From: Paenibacillus glycinis
GTDB taxonomy: Bacteria > Bacillota > Bacilli > Paenibacillales > Paenibacillaceae
NCBI RefSeq assembly: GCF_009909185.1
Contig: NZ_JAAAMV010000004.1
Coordinates: forward strand, 1-64,000
Direction: 5' to 3'
Length of the DNA: 64,000 nt
In this document: positions 57,066 to 64,000 of the stretch, piece after piece
Layout of the letters: each line of letters opens with the position of its first letter
How positions within the stretch are numbered: the first letter of the stretch is position 1
Made by a program: the position numbers and the translations under genes
The notes under the pieces: generated by a model
The model's input: the letters and a program-made list of their open reading frames with translations, nothing else
What the model was told of the DNA's origin: nothing
Database searches by the model: none

Positions 57066-57254
57066 ATGGCAAAAACCAAACGGGGCCGCATCTTATGGAG
57101 CCTGCCCGCCAGAGGCCGCGGAACTTGCCCCATCTGCAGCCGAACGCGAATCAAATTGCTTTATCCCAGAGCCAAATCGGACGGCACGTCGATCAAAGTA
57201 TGCAAACGGTGCATCCATGCGCCGCAGAGCAAGGTCGACGAACACGCAATCTGA
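57066..57254 (+). CDS. Small zinc-ribbon-like protein
   Basis: 62 residues, basic. Two Cys pairs (GTCPICSRTRI and KVCKRCIHA) could bind zinc. The start is preceded by GAGGG at about 12 bases, which is a weak site. Function unknown; nucleic-acid binding is plausible from charge and fold. It precedes the WYL regulator gene by 134 bp. Confidence 0.65.
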   Translation: MAKTKRGRILWSLPARGRGTCPICSRTRIKLLYPRAKSDGTSIKVCKRCIHAPQSKVDEHAI

Positions 57255-57388
57255 TGTCCGCGCCCGCTTCTTCCCGGAGCGGGCCGGGCTTCCCGGCTAT
57301 GGCCCGATAAAATCCGCTTGCCTCGCGCGAAGCGCAATGTTGTAATAAGTCGTAACCAGAATGCGTTTGCAAAAATAGGGGTGATCCA

Positions 57389-58315
57389 ATGAGCAACCTT
57401 CACCGGATCCGGTGGTTCGACGGTCAGGTCAGAGAAGGCAGCTATCCGAACAGCTCCATGCTGGCGCAGCGGTTCGAAATATCCAAGCGCCAGGCGCAGC
57501 GCGATATCGAATACTTGGCCTATTCCTTATCAGCCCCCCTGCTCTATGTTGCGAAGTACCGCGGTTATTGCTACGAGGATAAAACATACGCGCTTCCGCT
57601 GCTGTATATGACCGATGAAGAGAAGAAGATTTTGAACTATCTGGCCCGCCGTTACAGGCAGTACGATTACGACGGCGCGACGGCGGCCAAGCGGATCGCC
57701 GATCTGCTCGACCGCTTCACCCCGGAGGCTCCGGAAGCCCCGGAGCTGCGCTTGCCGGTCTTCGACATGAACCCCCGCATGATGGATCATATGGAACGGC
57801 TGAACGCCGCGGCTGCCGGTCATGCCGTCGTCACGATGACGTACAAGGAAGGTCCGGAAGCCGAAACGCACGCGATCTGGCCGCTAAAGCTGGTCTCCCG
57901 CCATAACTGCGATTACGTGGACGCGTATTCCGCGACGCGGCAGCGGCAGCGCCTGTTCCGGTTGGATTGCATCGTGAGCCTGACGGCGACTTCCGCGCGG
58001 TTCGATCCTGCCGGCCTGGAAGCGCTGGAATGGAGCGGCGGCAGCGGCGCCGGAACCGCCAAGAAGCCGTTCACCGCCAAGCTCAAGCTGGGCGCGCCGG
58101 CCGACGGTTCGACTTGGCAGGGTTACCGCGTGCGCGGCTTCCCCGAGCCCCTTGTGGCGATCGTGGAATTCCATGACGCGGACGCCTTCCTTCAGCAGCT
58201 ATGGATCGCCGGCGACGCTTGGGAAGCGCTGCTCGCGCCCAAATGGCTCCGCGAGAAATTGGAGCGAACCTGCAGCGGCATCCTCGAGCGACTGCACGGA
58301 ACCAGAGAGGAGTGA
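57389..58315 (+). CDS. HTH-WYL transcriptional regulator
   Basis: 308 residues. An N-terminal winged helix (SMLAQRFEISKRQAQRDIEYL) is followed by a WYL domain (about 130-205: VVTMTYKEGPEAETHAIWPLKLV, RLFRLDCIVSLTAT) and a WCX-like C-terminal part (VAIVEFHDADAFLQQLWIAG). WYL proteins sense nucleic acid or small ligands and often control defence or DNA-repair genes. ATG behind AGGGGTG. The next gene starts immediately after its stop (TGAATG), so they are translationally coupled. Confidence 0.88.
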   Translation: MSNLHRIRWFDGQVREGSYPNSSMLAQRFEISKRQAQRDIEYLAYSLSAPLLYVAKYRGYCYEDKTYALPLLYMTDEEKKILNYLARRYRQYDYDGATAAKRIADLLDRFTPEAPEAPELRLPVFDMNPRMMDHMERLNAAAAGHAVVTMTYKEGPEAETHAIWPLKLVSRHNCDYVDAYSATRQRQRLFRLDCIVSLTATSARFDPAGLEALEWSGGSGAGTAKKPFTAKLKLGAPADGSTWQGYRVRGFPEPLVAIVEFHDADAFLQQLWIAGDAWEALLAPKWLREKLERTCSGILERLHGTREE

Positions 58316-59323
58316 ATGCCGCTCATGTCACGCATCATGCTGGACACGATTCGAATGAAACGCCAATCCAAATCCTACGTGGACAGCCTCCATGCCATCC
58401 TGACGGCAGCCGGACTGTTCGACGGCCCGAAGTATATGCTCGCCGGCTTGAGCGCGATGGCGTTCAAATTCACGGTACACCGCAGGCTCCTCCCCCTCTC
58501 CGTCTCGGCTTACGGACAGTGGGGCAACGAGCATGAGCCCGCCGTCGAGAATCTCGGGCTATTCACGATCTCGGATGCCGGACGCACGCGCCATCCCACG
58601 TTTCCGCATTATCAGCGCGACGCGGTGAGCTGGGCGAAGAAATCCCTCGATGCGGGGATCGGCGTCATTTACTGGATACCCGAGTTCGGGGTCATCTGCG
58701 GATACGACGACGACGACGAGGTTTTCTACGTGCAAGATGGCTGGAATGCGGACAATAGCGTCGTATTGTACGATAATTTCGGCTTGAATTTCACGTCATT
58801 CTGGTACTGCCAAGCGTTCGGGGAGCGCGTGGAGATCGAGCTCGCGGATGCGGCGTTGGAATCGCTTCGGCTCGCCGTGCGCGACTGGGAAACGCCTCAT
58901 AAAACGCTGCCCGATACCGAGCTGGCTTCCGGCAAACTGGCCTTCGCCTTCTTCGCGGAGGGACTCGAACGCGGGGATTACGACGAACGCGGCGCCGCCT
59001 ATATTCTGCGGGATTACGTGTATACGCGGGGCGAGATCGCGGATTACTTGCACGACGTCAAGCATGCGCTGCCGGGCTTGGAGGAAGCGGCCGCGCTCTA
59101 CGCGAAGCTGCGCGGCGAGCTAGTGGCCGTCCACGATTGTTGGACGGCGGAAGCGGACGGCAAGCGCATCGATCCCGCCCGCATCGCCGCGTTATGCGGC
59201 GTCATGCGGCAGGCCGAAACGTGGGAGGAACAAGCAATGGCCGTCTTTCGCCGCATCTCGGGGCAATACCCGGATCCGACACGATCCACGATCCCACGGT
59301 GGGGCGCCCATACGCCTCGCTAA
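58316..59323 (+). CDS. BtrH-N-like protein, paralogue A, unknown function
   Basis: 335 residues, no signal peptide. The N-terminal 190 residues look like a papain/C39-like fold of the BtrH-N type: SYVDSLHAILTAAGLFDG, YMLAGLSAMAFKFTVHR, AGIGVIYWIPEFGVICGYDD and EVFYVQDGW. The position where BtrH-N proteins carry their His-Cys pair reads LHAI, so a thiol acyltransferase seems unlikely. The C-terminal 130 residues are helical. ATG right after the WYL stop behind AGAGGAG. Paired with a diverged copy downstream. Confidence 0.7.
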   Translation: MPLMSRIMLDTIRMKRQSKSYVDSLHAILTAAGLFDGPKYMLAGLSAMAFKFTVHRRLLPLSVSAYGQWGNEHEPAVENLGLFTISDAGRTRHPTFPHYQRDAVSWAKKSLDAGIGVIYWIPEFGVICGYDDDDEVFYVQDGWNADNSVVLYDNFGLNFTSFWYCQAFGERVEIELADAALESLRLAVRDWETPHKTLPDTELASGKLAFAFFAEGLERGDYDERGAAYILRDYVYTRGEIADYLHDVKHALPGLEEAAALYAKLRGELVAVHDCWTAEADGKRIDPARIAALCGVMRQAETWEEQAMAVFRRISGQYPDPTRSTIPRWGAHTPR

Positions 59324-59343
59324 CGACAGGAGGCCCGAGGACC

Positions 59344-60300
59344 ATGGGCAACACACGGCTGACCGGATTGCGGATGACCCGCGAATCCCTTTCTTATATT
59401 GATGCGATGCATAGCATTTTGACGCATCGCGGCTGGTTCCGGCAATCCAAGGCGATGCTGGCAGGCATGACCGTGAGCGGCTTTCGGTTCACGGTAGACC
59501 GCGAGCTGAACGCGGATTCCTGGCATGCCTACAACTGGGTAGCCGAGCATTTTCTCGCGGCCGATTTCATCGGCGTTACCGCCTCCTCGAAGGCCGGCTT
59601 CAGCTTCGCCCCAACGTTTCCCTTATACCAAAAGCATGCCGTCGCCATGATCAAACAATCCATCGACGACGGGATCGGCGCGGTCTTCTGGAAGGACGAT
59701 TTCGTGATCGCCGCCGGCTACGACGATGAAGAAGGCGCGCTCCTCTATGATGACGGGTCGGATCCGGACGGGGAATTGCACCGTCTCCCTTACGGCGATT
59801 TCGGACGAAACGCATCGCCTTATTGGTATTACCAGACGCTCGAAGCGCAGCTGGCGGTCGACGAGCTGGAGATCTATCGGGAATCGTTCATGCAGGCGAT
59901 CTACAAATGGGAAACCCATGACCCGATGCTCCCGGAGCACGCCTACGCCTGCGGCAAACAAGCTTATGCAGCGTTTATTGCATGCATAGACGGCGGAGTA
60001 TACCGTCGTCATGAGGCGGCGAGTTTGATCACCCGGTATGCAGCCGCAAAGCGGGATATTTCCGCTTACGCCGACCGGCTGGCCATGATCTGGCCGGCAT
60101 GCGAGTCGATCGCCGCTTGCTACGCGCAAGTATCGAACCTGTTCGCCCGACTGTCGATCTGCTTGCCGGCGGGGGATGATCTCCGCGCCGTTCGCCTCTT
60201 GCGAGAAGCCATGGCACTGGAGGACCAAGCTATCGCCTCCATGAAGTCGCTCATGCGCGAACGCATTCAGAACCGGTTCGAGGATATCGCCCTGCGCTGA
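59344..60300 (+). CDS. BtrH-N-like protein, paralogue B, unknown function
   Basis: 318 residues from ATG 59344 behind GGAGG; the longer upstream frame overlaps the previous gene. It mirrors paralogue A in order: SYIDAMHSILTHRGWF, AMLAGMTVSGFRFTVDR, DDGIGAVFWKDDFVIAAGYDDE and a helical C-terminal half (YACGKQAYAAFIACIDGGVYRRH). The catalytic-type Cys is again absent (LMHSI-like site). It differs from A across most other positions, so the duplication is old or the roles differ. No family function known. Confidence 0.7.
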   Translation: MGNTRLTGLRMTRESLSYIDAMHSILTHRGWFRQSKAMLAGMTVSGFRFTVDRELNADSWHAYNWVAEHFLAADFIGVTASSKAGFSFAPTFPLYQKHAVAMIKQSIDDGIGAVFWKDDFVIAAGYDDEEGALLYDDGSDPDGELHRLPYGDFGRNASPYWYYQTLEAQLAVDELEIYRESFMQAIYKWETHDPMLPEHAYACGKQAYAAFIACIDGGVYRRHEAASLITRYAAAKRDISAYADRLAMIWPACESIAACYAQVSNLFARLSICLPAGDDLRAVRLLREAMALEDQAIASMKSLMRERIQNRFEDIALR

Positions 60301-60410
60301 CCTTCGCGATCGCGAGGCCCGTTTCGGATTGTAATTCCCCGTATCGGGTAATATAGTAGCGATGCGCCTGGTACTGTCCTCCATATCAAGCAGAAAGGCG
60401 GTGCGCACCC

Positions 60411-60686
60411 ATGAAGAAGAAAAATCGCGACGACTACGACGAGAGATACAATGAAACCTCGAACACCGCGGCAGGCATCAATACGCCGAAGGATCACGAA
60501 GACTCCGGCCCCCTCGATATGGTCAGCGACGCGGTCGGGGAATTCGTCGATAACGTGCAGCATGCCTTCGACGGCAGCAGCAGGAGCGGGCATGGCGAAG
60601 CCGACGAGCTCGAGCGCGAGCCGGACGAGTACGATCATCGCGCGCTGTCGAATCAGCAATCGCGTTATGACCGGCACTCCTATTGA
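60411..60686 (+). CDS. Small hydrophilic protein, unknown function
   Basis: 91 residues, very acidic and polar (MKKKNRDDYDERYNETSNTA and onward), probably disordered. One amphipathic segment (GPLDMVSDAVGEFVDNVQHAF) may be a helix. ATG behind AAAGGCGGTG and followed by a strong terminator, so it is likely a real gene. Resembles small spore or stress proteins in composition only. Confidence 0.65.
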   Translation: MKKKNRDDYDERYNETSNTAAGINTPKDHEDSGPLDMVSDAVGEFVDNVQHAFDGSSRSGHGEADELEREPDEYDHRALSNQQSRYDRHSY

Positions 60687-60693
60687 TGGATCA

Positions 60694-60740
60694 CAAAAAA
60701 TCGCCCCTTCTCGGCCTATCGGCCGGGAAGGGGCGATTTT
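60694..60740. terminator. Bidirectional terminator
   Basis: AAAATCGCCCCTTC-T-CGGCC-TATC-GGCC-GGGAAGGGGCGATTTT, T runs both ways. Between the small hydrophilic protein gene and the convergent PLP-enzyme gene. Confidence 0.92.
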
Positions 60741-60753
60741 CGCATGCGCTGCT

Positions 60754-61944
60754 TTACAGCAGGGAGAGCGATTCCGACGCTTGGTCGATATCCGCCATCA
60801 GGTCCTGCGGGCTTTCAAGGCCGATGTACAGCCTGACGAGACTGCCGTCCTCCTGCTGCTTGCCTGCCGGATTCACGGTGACGAGGCTTTCGAACCCGCC
60901 CCAGCTGACGCCGATTTTGAAATACTTCAGCTTGTCCGCCCAAGCCTTCATCGTCTCGATCGGCACCTGCGTAATGAAGGAGAACAAGCTGCTGTAACCC
61001 GACATCTGGCTGGCGGCCAGCTCGTGCTGCGGATGGTTCGGCAGGCCGGGATGATTCACGCGATGCACGAACGGCAGCGTGCGGACATGCTCCGCGACGG
61101 TCAAGCCGCTCGTCTCGTGCCGCTGCATCCGAAGCGGCAGCGTTCGCAGTCCTTTGGATATGAGGGCCGCGGCCTGCGGCGTCATGATTGCGCCGAACAG
61201 CATGTATTCGTTGTTGCCGATACGGTCGACGAGCTCCCGCGAGCCGAGGACGACCCCGCCGACGCAGTCGCTGTGTCCGGCGATATACTTCGTGATGGAA
61301 TGCACGACCAGATCGACGCCATGGGCAAGCGGGTTCTGATAGATCGGCGTCGCCCACGTATTGTCGATCATCGTGTGAATCCCGATGCTCCGCGCGTATT
61401 CCGCGCATTCGCGCAGGTTTTGCAGCTCGAAAAACATCGTCGTCGGGCTTTCCAGGTAGATCAGCTTCGTGTTCGGCTTCACGGCCTCGCGAATGTTCTC
61501 GAGGAGCCGGCCGTCGACGAACGTCGTCTCCACGCCGAAGCGGCTGAGGTATACGGACAGGAATTCCTTGGTCGGTCCATATGCTTGGTCCACGCAGACG
61601 ATGTGGTCGCCCTGCGCGACGAAGGACATGATGGCCGCGGTGATCGCGCCCATGCCGGAGGCGAAGCATTTTGCCGCTTCGGCCGCTTCCAGGTCCGCCA
61701 GCTTGTTCTCGAGGTATTCCACGGTCGGGTTATTTCCCCGGGAATAAACGTGATTGTGCATCGGCTGCTTGACCGCGTCGCTGAACGCCTCGTACGTCTC
61801 GAAGGCGAACAGGCTGTTCTGGTAGACCGGCACGTGGATCGCGCCTTGATGCCGGGTATCGATCGGATCGTAAGCCGTTTTGGTAAATTGCTTCTCGATG
61901 TTGCCGCGCTTGCGGTCTGGTTGGTTGTTGTCCGTGTTGCTCAT
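60754..61944 (-). CDS. Trans-sulfuration-type PLP enzyme (Cys/Met metabolism family)
   Basis: 396 residues, family-typical length. PLP-phosphate loop in FASGMGAITAA, Tyr/Arg of the neighbouring subunit in NHVYSRGNNPTVEYLE, Asp in TMIDNTWATPIY and the Schiff-base Lys219 in VVHSITKYIAGHSD. Relatives are cystathionine gamma-synthase, beta/gamma-lyases and homocysteine synthases; the reaction here cannot be fixed. The ATG overlaps the permease stop as ATGA, so it is co-translated with a sugar transporter, an unusual partner. Confidence 0.9.
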   Translation of the reverse strand: MSNTDNNQPDRKRGNIEKQFTKTAYDPIDTRHQGAIHVPVYQNSLFAFETYEAFSDAVKQPMHNHVYSRGNNPTVEYLENKLADLEAAEAAKCFASGMGAITAAIMSFVAQGDHIVCVDQAYGPTKEFLSVYLSRFGVETTFVDGRLLENIREAVKPNTKLIYLESPTTMFFELQNLRECAEYARSIGIHTMIDNTWATPIYQNPLAHGVDLVVHSITKYIAGHSDCVGGVVLGSRELVDRIGNNEYMLFGAIMTPQAAALISKGLRTLPLRMQRHETSGLTVAEHVRTLPFVHRVNHPGLPNHPQHELAASQMSGYSSLFSFITQVPIETMKAWADKLKYFKIGVSWGGFESLVTVNPAGKQQEDGSLVRLYIGLESPQDLMADIDQASESLSLL

Positions 61945-62765
61945 CCTTTTTCGGCTCCTTGTGTTAAACCTTCTACAATGAAACGCTGGGCGAACGCAAA
62001 GATGACGATGGTCGGAATGATGGATAGCACCGCTCCGGCCGACATGGCGCCCCAGTCGACGTCGAATTTCAGGATGAACGAGTTCATCGCGACGGGCAGC
62101 GTCTTCAAGGCATCGTTATCGATGAACATGACCGCGAGGAACAGCTCGTTCCAGTTTTGCACGAAAGCGAAGATGAACGTCGACGCGATCCCCGGCAGCA
62201 TGACGGGAATGATGACCCGCAGCAGGGCCGACCAGCGCGAGCAGCCGTCGATCATCGCCGCTTCCTCCAGGCTGGACGGAATTCGCTGGAAGAAGCCGCG
62301 CAGCATGATCGTCGAGAACGGAATCAGCCCGACGGTATACATAAGCACGAGCGAGAACCGCGTGTTCAACAGGTCCATCTTGCTCATCATCAGGTACAGC
62401 GGCGCCAGCGCGATGAAGCCCGGCAGCATCTGGGTCAAGAAGAACGCCAGCATGATTTGGCTGTGGCCGCGGAATTTGAACCGCGCCAGCACGTAGGCGC
62501 TCAGCACCGAGATGACGAGCACGATCAGCGCCGCGATGATCGCCACGATCAAGCTGTTTCCGATATAGATGTGGAATTTCGAGATTTTGAAGATGTTCAC
62601 GTAGTTGTCCATCGTGAACTTCTGCGGCCAATACCGGAGCGGGAAGGAGAAGATATCCTTCTGCGGCTTGAGCGACGTGATGACGATCCAATACAGCGGG
62701 AATACCATGACCAGCAGGTACAGTCCCAGAAATACGACCTTGAGCGTCTTTTGCAATCCCGTCAT
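61941..62765 (-). CDS. Carbohydrate ABC transporter permease, MalG type
   Basis: 274 residues, six membrane helices (first at about 10-32, VVFLGLYLLVMVFPLYWIVI). EAA loop SSLEEAAMIDGCSRWSALLR. Overlaps the upstream permease by one base (TAATG) and the downstream PLP-enzyme gene by four. Second membrane subunit of the importer whose binding protein runs off the right end. Confidence 0.93.
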   Translation of the reverse strand: MTGLQKTLKVVFLGLYLLVMVFPLYWIVITSLKPQKDIFSFPLRYWPQKFTMDNYVNIFKISKFHIYIGNSLIVAIIAALIVLVISVLSAYVLARFKFRGHSQIMLAFFLTQMLPGFIALAPLYLMMSKMDLLNTRFSLVLMYTVGLIPFSTIMLRGFFQRIPSSLEEAAMIDGCSRWSALLRVIIPVMLPGIASTFIFAFVQNWNELFLAVMFIDNDALKTLPVAMNSFILKFDVDWGAMSAGAVLSIIPTIVIFAFAQRFIVEGLTQGAEKG

Positions 62766-63646
62766 TAGAAGTCACCTACTTTCTCGGCCTTGGTGACGGT
62801 GAGGAAGAAGATCGTATACAACAACAGCAGCACGATCATGATGACGCCGATCGCCGAAGCCGCCCCGTAATCGCCGGCATAAATGATCTTATCGAGCATA
62901 AGCGAGGACAAAATATGCGTGCTTCCGGCAGGACCGCCGTTGGTCAAGCCGTAGATGATCGTCGGATCGTTGAAAATCCAGATCGCCCGCAGCAGCGTCG
63001 TGGCGATGATGGTCGGCAGAATATATGGAAGCGTCACGTTCCACAGCTTGCGAATGCCCGTCGCGCCGTCCATGTCGGCCGCCTCGTACAGCTCCGACGG
63101 CACGGATTGGAGCGCCGCGAGCAGCATGATGGCAAAGAAAGCGATGCCGTACCAGACATTGGCAATAATGACGGACGTCATCGCCCACTTCGGATTCGAG
63201 AGGAATCCGATCCGTTCGTGAATGATGCCGACGCGAAGCAGGAGATCGTTGATGACGCCGATTTGCGAGTTGAACATCCACTTCCAGATCATCCCGATCA
63301 GGAAGCCGGACAAGGCCCAGGAATAGAATGCGAAGCCTTGAAAAATGCCTCTGCCCCTGAACGGCTTCTTCAAGAGAAGCGCCAGCGACAGGCCGAGCAC
63401 GAATTGAAAAATCAGCGAGAAGAATACCCAGTACCCGCTGTTCTTGAGCGCGACGAGAAACTTGGGATCATGGAAGGCCGCCTTGAAATTATCGAATCCG
63501 ACAAACCGGACATGACGAAGGTCGAACAGCTTATAATCCTGGAACGCCATGATGATCCCTCTCAGGAAGGGATAATACGTGAATGCCAATACTAATAACA
63601 AGGCGGGGATCAGCCCCGATAGTATAAAGATCTTTTGATTTTTCAT
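62765..63646 (-). CDS. Carbohydrate ABC transporter permease, MalF type
   Basis: 293 residues, six membrane helices (first at about 7-29, FILSGLIPALLLVLAFTYYPF). EAA loop SELYEAADMDGATGIRKLWN. Pairs with the MalG-type subunit directly downstream. No ATPase gene in the visible operon, suggesting a shared ATPase as for the transporter at 8149-11403. Confidence 0.93.
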   Translation of the reverse strand: MKNQKIFILSGLIPALLLVLAFTYYPFLRGIIMAFQDYKLFDLRHVRFVGFDNFKAAFHDPKFLVALKNSGYWVFFSLIFQFVLGLSLALLLKKPFRGRGIFQGFAFYSWALSGFLIGMIWKWMFNSQIGVINDLLLRVGIIHERIGFLSNPKWAMTSVIIANVWYGIAFFAIMLLAALQSVPSELYEAADMDGATGIRKLWNVTLPYILPTIIATTLLRAIWIFNDPTIIYGLTNGGPAGSTHILSSLMLDKIIYAGDYGAASAIGVIMIVLLLLYTIFFLTVTKAEKVGDF

Positions 63647-63674
63647 ATTCGCACCGCCTTGCTTCTGGAATGTA

Positions 63675-63700
63675 GGAAGGGCGGCTTGAGCCGCCCTTCC
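63675..63700 (-). terminator. Hairpin between binding-protein and permease genes
   Basis: Perfect 11-bp stem GGAAGGGCGGC/GCCGCCCTTCC with a TTGA-type loop and no T run. Probably an mRNA-stabilising or partial-termination element that raises binding-protein expression, as at 9915-9938. Confidence 0.6.
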
Positions 63701-63718
63701 CGAATCGATCGACCGACG

Positions 63719-64000
63719 TTACTTGCCCAACTTGGACTTCTGATCCGTCCAATACTCGTCCCATTTCTTCAGCGTATCGTCCAGGGAAGCTTGGCCGAGC
63801 AGCAGCGCTTGACCCGATTCCATTTCCACTTGGCCCCATTGGCCGGTGCCCGGATATTCGAAAGGCGGTTTGAAGTTCACGAATTTGTCCGGCGCGTTCG
63901 ACATGTCGAGCAGCGTTTTGTAAGGGCCGGTTTTGAAGAATTCGTCTTCGGCTGCCGACGTATGAATCGGAATCAAGCCGTAGGCTTTCGAGAATTCGGT
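63719..64000 (-). CDS. Sugar-binding protein of ABC transporter, 3' part only
   Basis: The last 93 residues are inside the window; the gene continues past base 64000. TEFSKAYGLIPIHTSAAEDE, GQWGQVEMESGQALLLGQAS and LDDTLKKWDEYWTDQKSKLG match the C-terminal helices of family-1 extracellular solute-binding proteins. First visible gene of the operon with the permeases and PLP enzyme. Signal peptide and ligand pocket are not visible. Confidence 0.85.
   Translation of the reverse strand, partial: TEFSKAYGLIPIHTSAAEDEFFKTGPYKTLLDMSNAPDKFVNFKPPFEYPGTGQWGQVEMESGQALLLGQASLDDTLKKWDEYWTDQKSKLGK

Overview
The window looks like part of a Paenibacillaceae (Cohnella/Paenibacillus-like) chromosome. Evidence: high G+C coding sequence with strong AGGAGG-type ribosome binding sites, an alpha/beta-type small acid-soluble spore protein, an S-layer-homology protein, a LysM/GH18 spore-wall type hydrolase, YesM/YesN two-component regulators and many solute-binding-protein ABC transporters. 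There are no rRNA or tRNA genes, no CRISPR array and no transposase that I can recognise. Genus is an inference.

Layout. 1-1038: tandem and palindromic repeats, no gene. 1039-18141 (all minus strand): a saccharide utilisation locus. It reads YesN-type response regulator, double-sensor YesM-type kinase, secreted four-module GH16 enzyme, lipoprotein binding protein, two permeases, then cytoplasmic GH63-like, GH36 (alpha-galactosidase-like) and GH2 (beta-galactosidase-like) enzymes. 18656-22212: a TRM11-like RNA methylase co-transcribed with a long ArsR-type regulator, which is divergent from a GH51 arabinofuranosidase; a 70-codon remnant of a Ger(x)C germination gene directly follows the GH51 stop codon. 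22480-24479: VOC protein and a long repeat-rich gene-free stretch. 24480-30220: OmpR-type two-component pair, SASP, CorA, SLH/transglutaminase protein. 30451-33939: ABC-2 transporter with DesK/NarL-type two-component system. 34433-36869: EamA permease, PadR regulator, small membrane protein. 37004-40775: MpsC-like protein, FdhF/YdeP molybdoenzyme, FdhD. 40900-45659: glutathione peroxidase, two secreted beta-propeller proteins, VOC protein. 45728-49640: two TIM-barrel isomerases and a Gfo/Idh/MocA dehydrogenase with a divergent AraC regulator. 49858-52909: guanylate-kinase-like protein, secreted coiled-coil protein behind a leader terminator, LysM-GH18 hydrolase. 53228-56140: MarR with its SDR target, PspC and PspA-like stress proteins. 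56307-60686: unknown proteins, including a WYL regulator followed by two paralogous proteins of unknown function. 60754-64000: a second sugar ABC transporter whose last gene is a PLP-dependent trans-sulfuration-type enzyme.

The best candidates for undescribed biology are the WYL-plus-two-paralogues cassette (57389-60300), the double-sensor kinase (13997-16750), the PLP enzyme translationally coupled to sugar permeases (60754-63646), two unlinked four-hairpin arrays with matching spacing (313-500 and 23487-23673), a leader terminator with a possible 11-codon leader peptide (50532-50684), and tandem repeats abutting or near 3' ends of genes, in one case (SASP) including coding sequence. All functions come from reading motifs by eye; no database search was possible.
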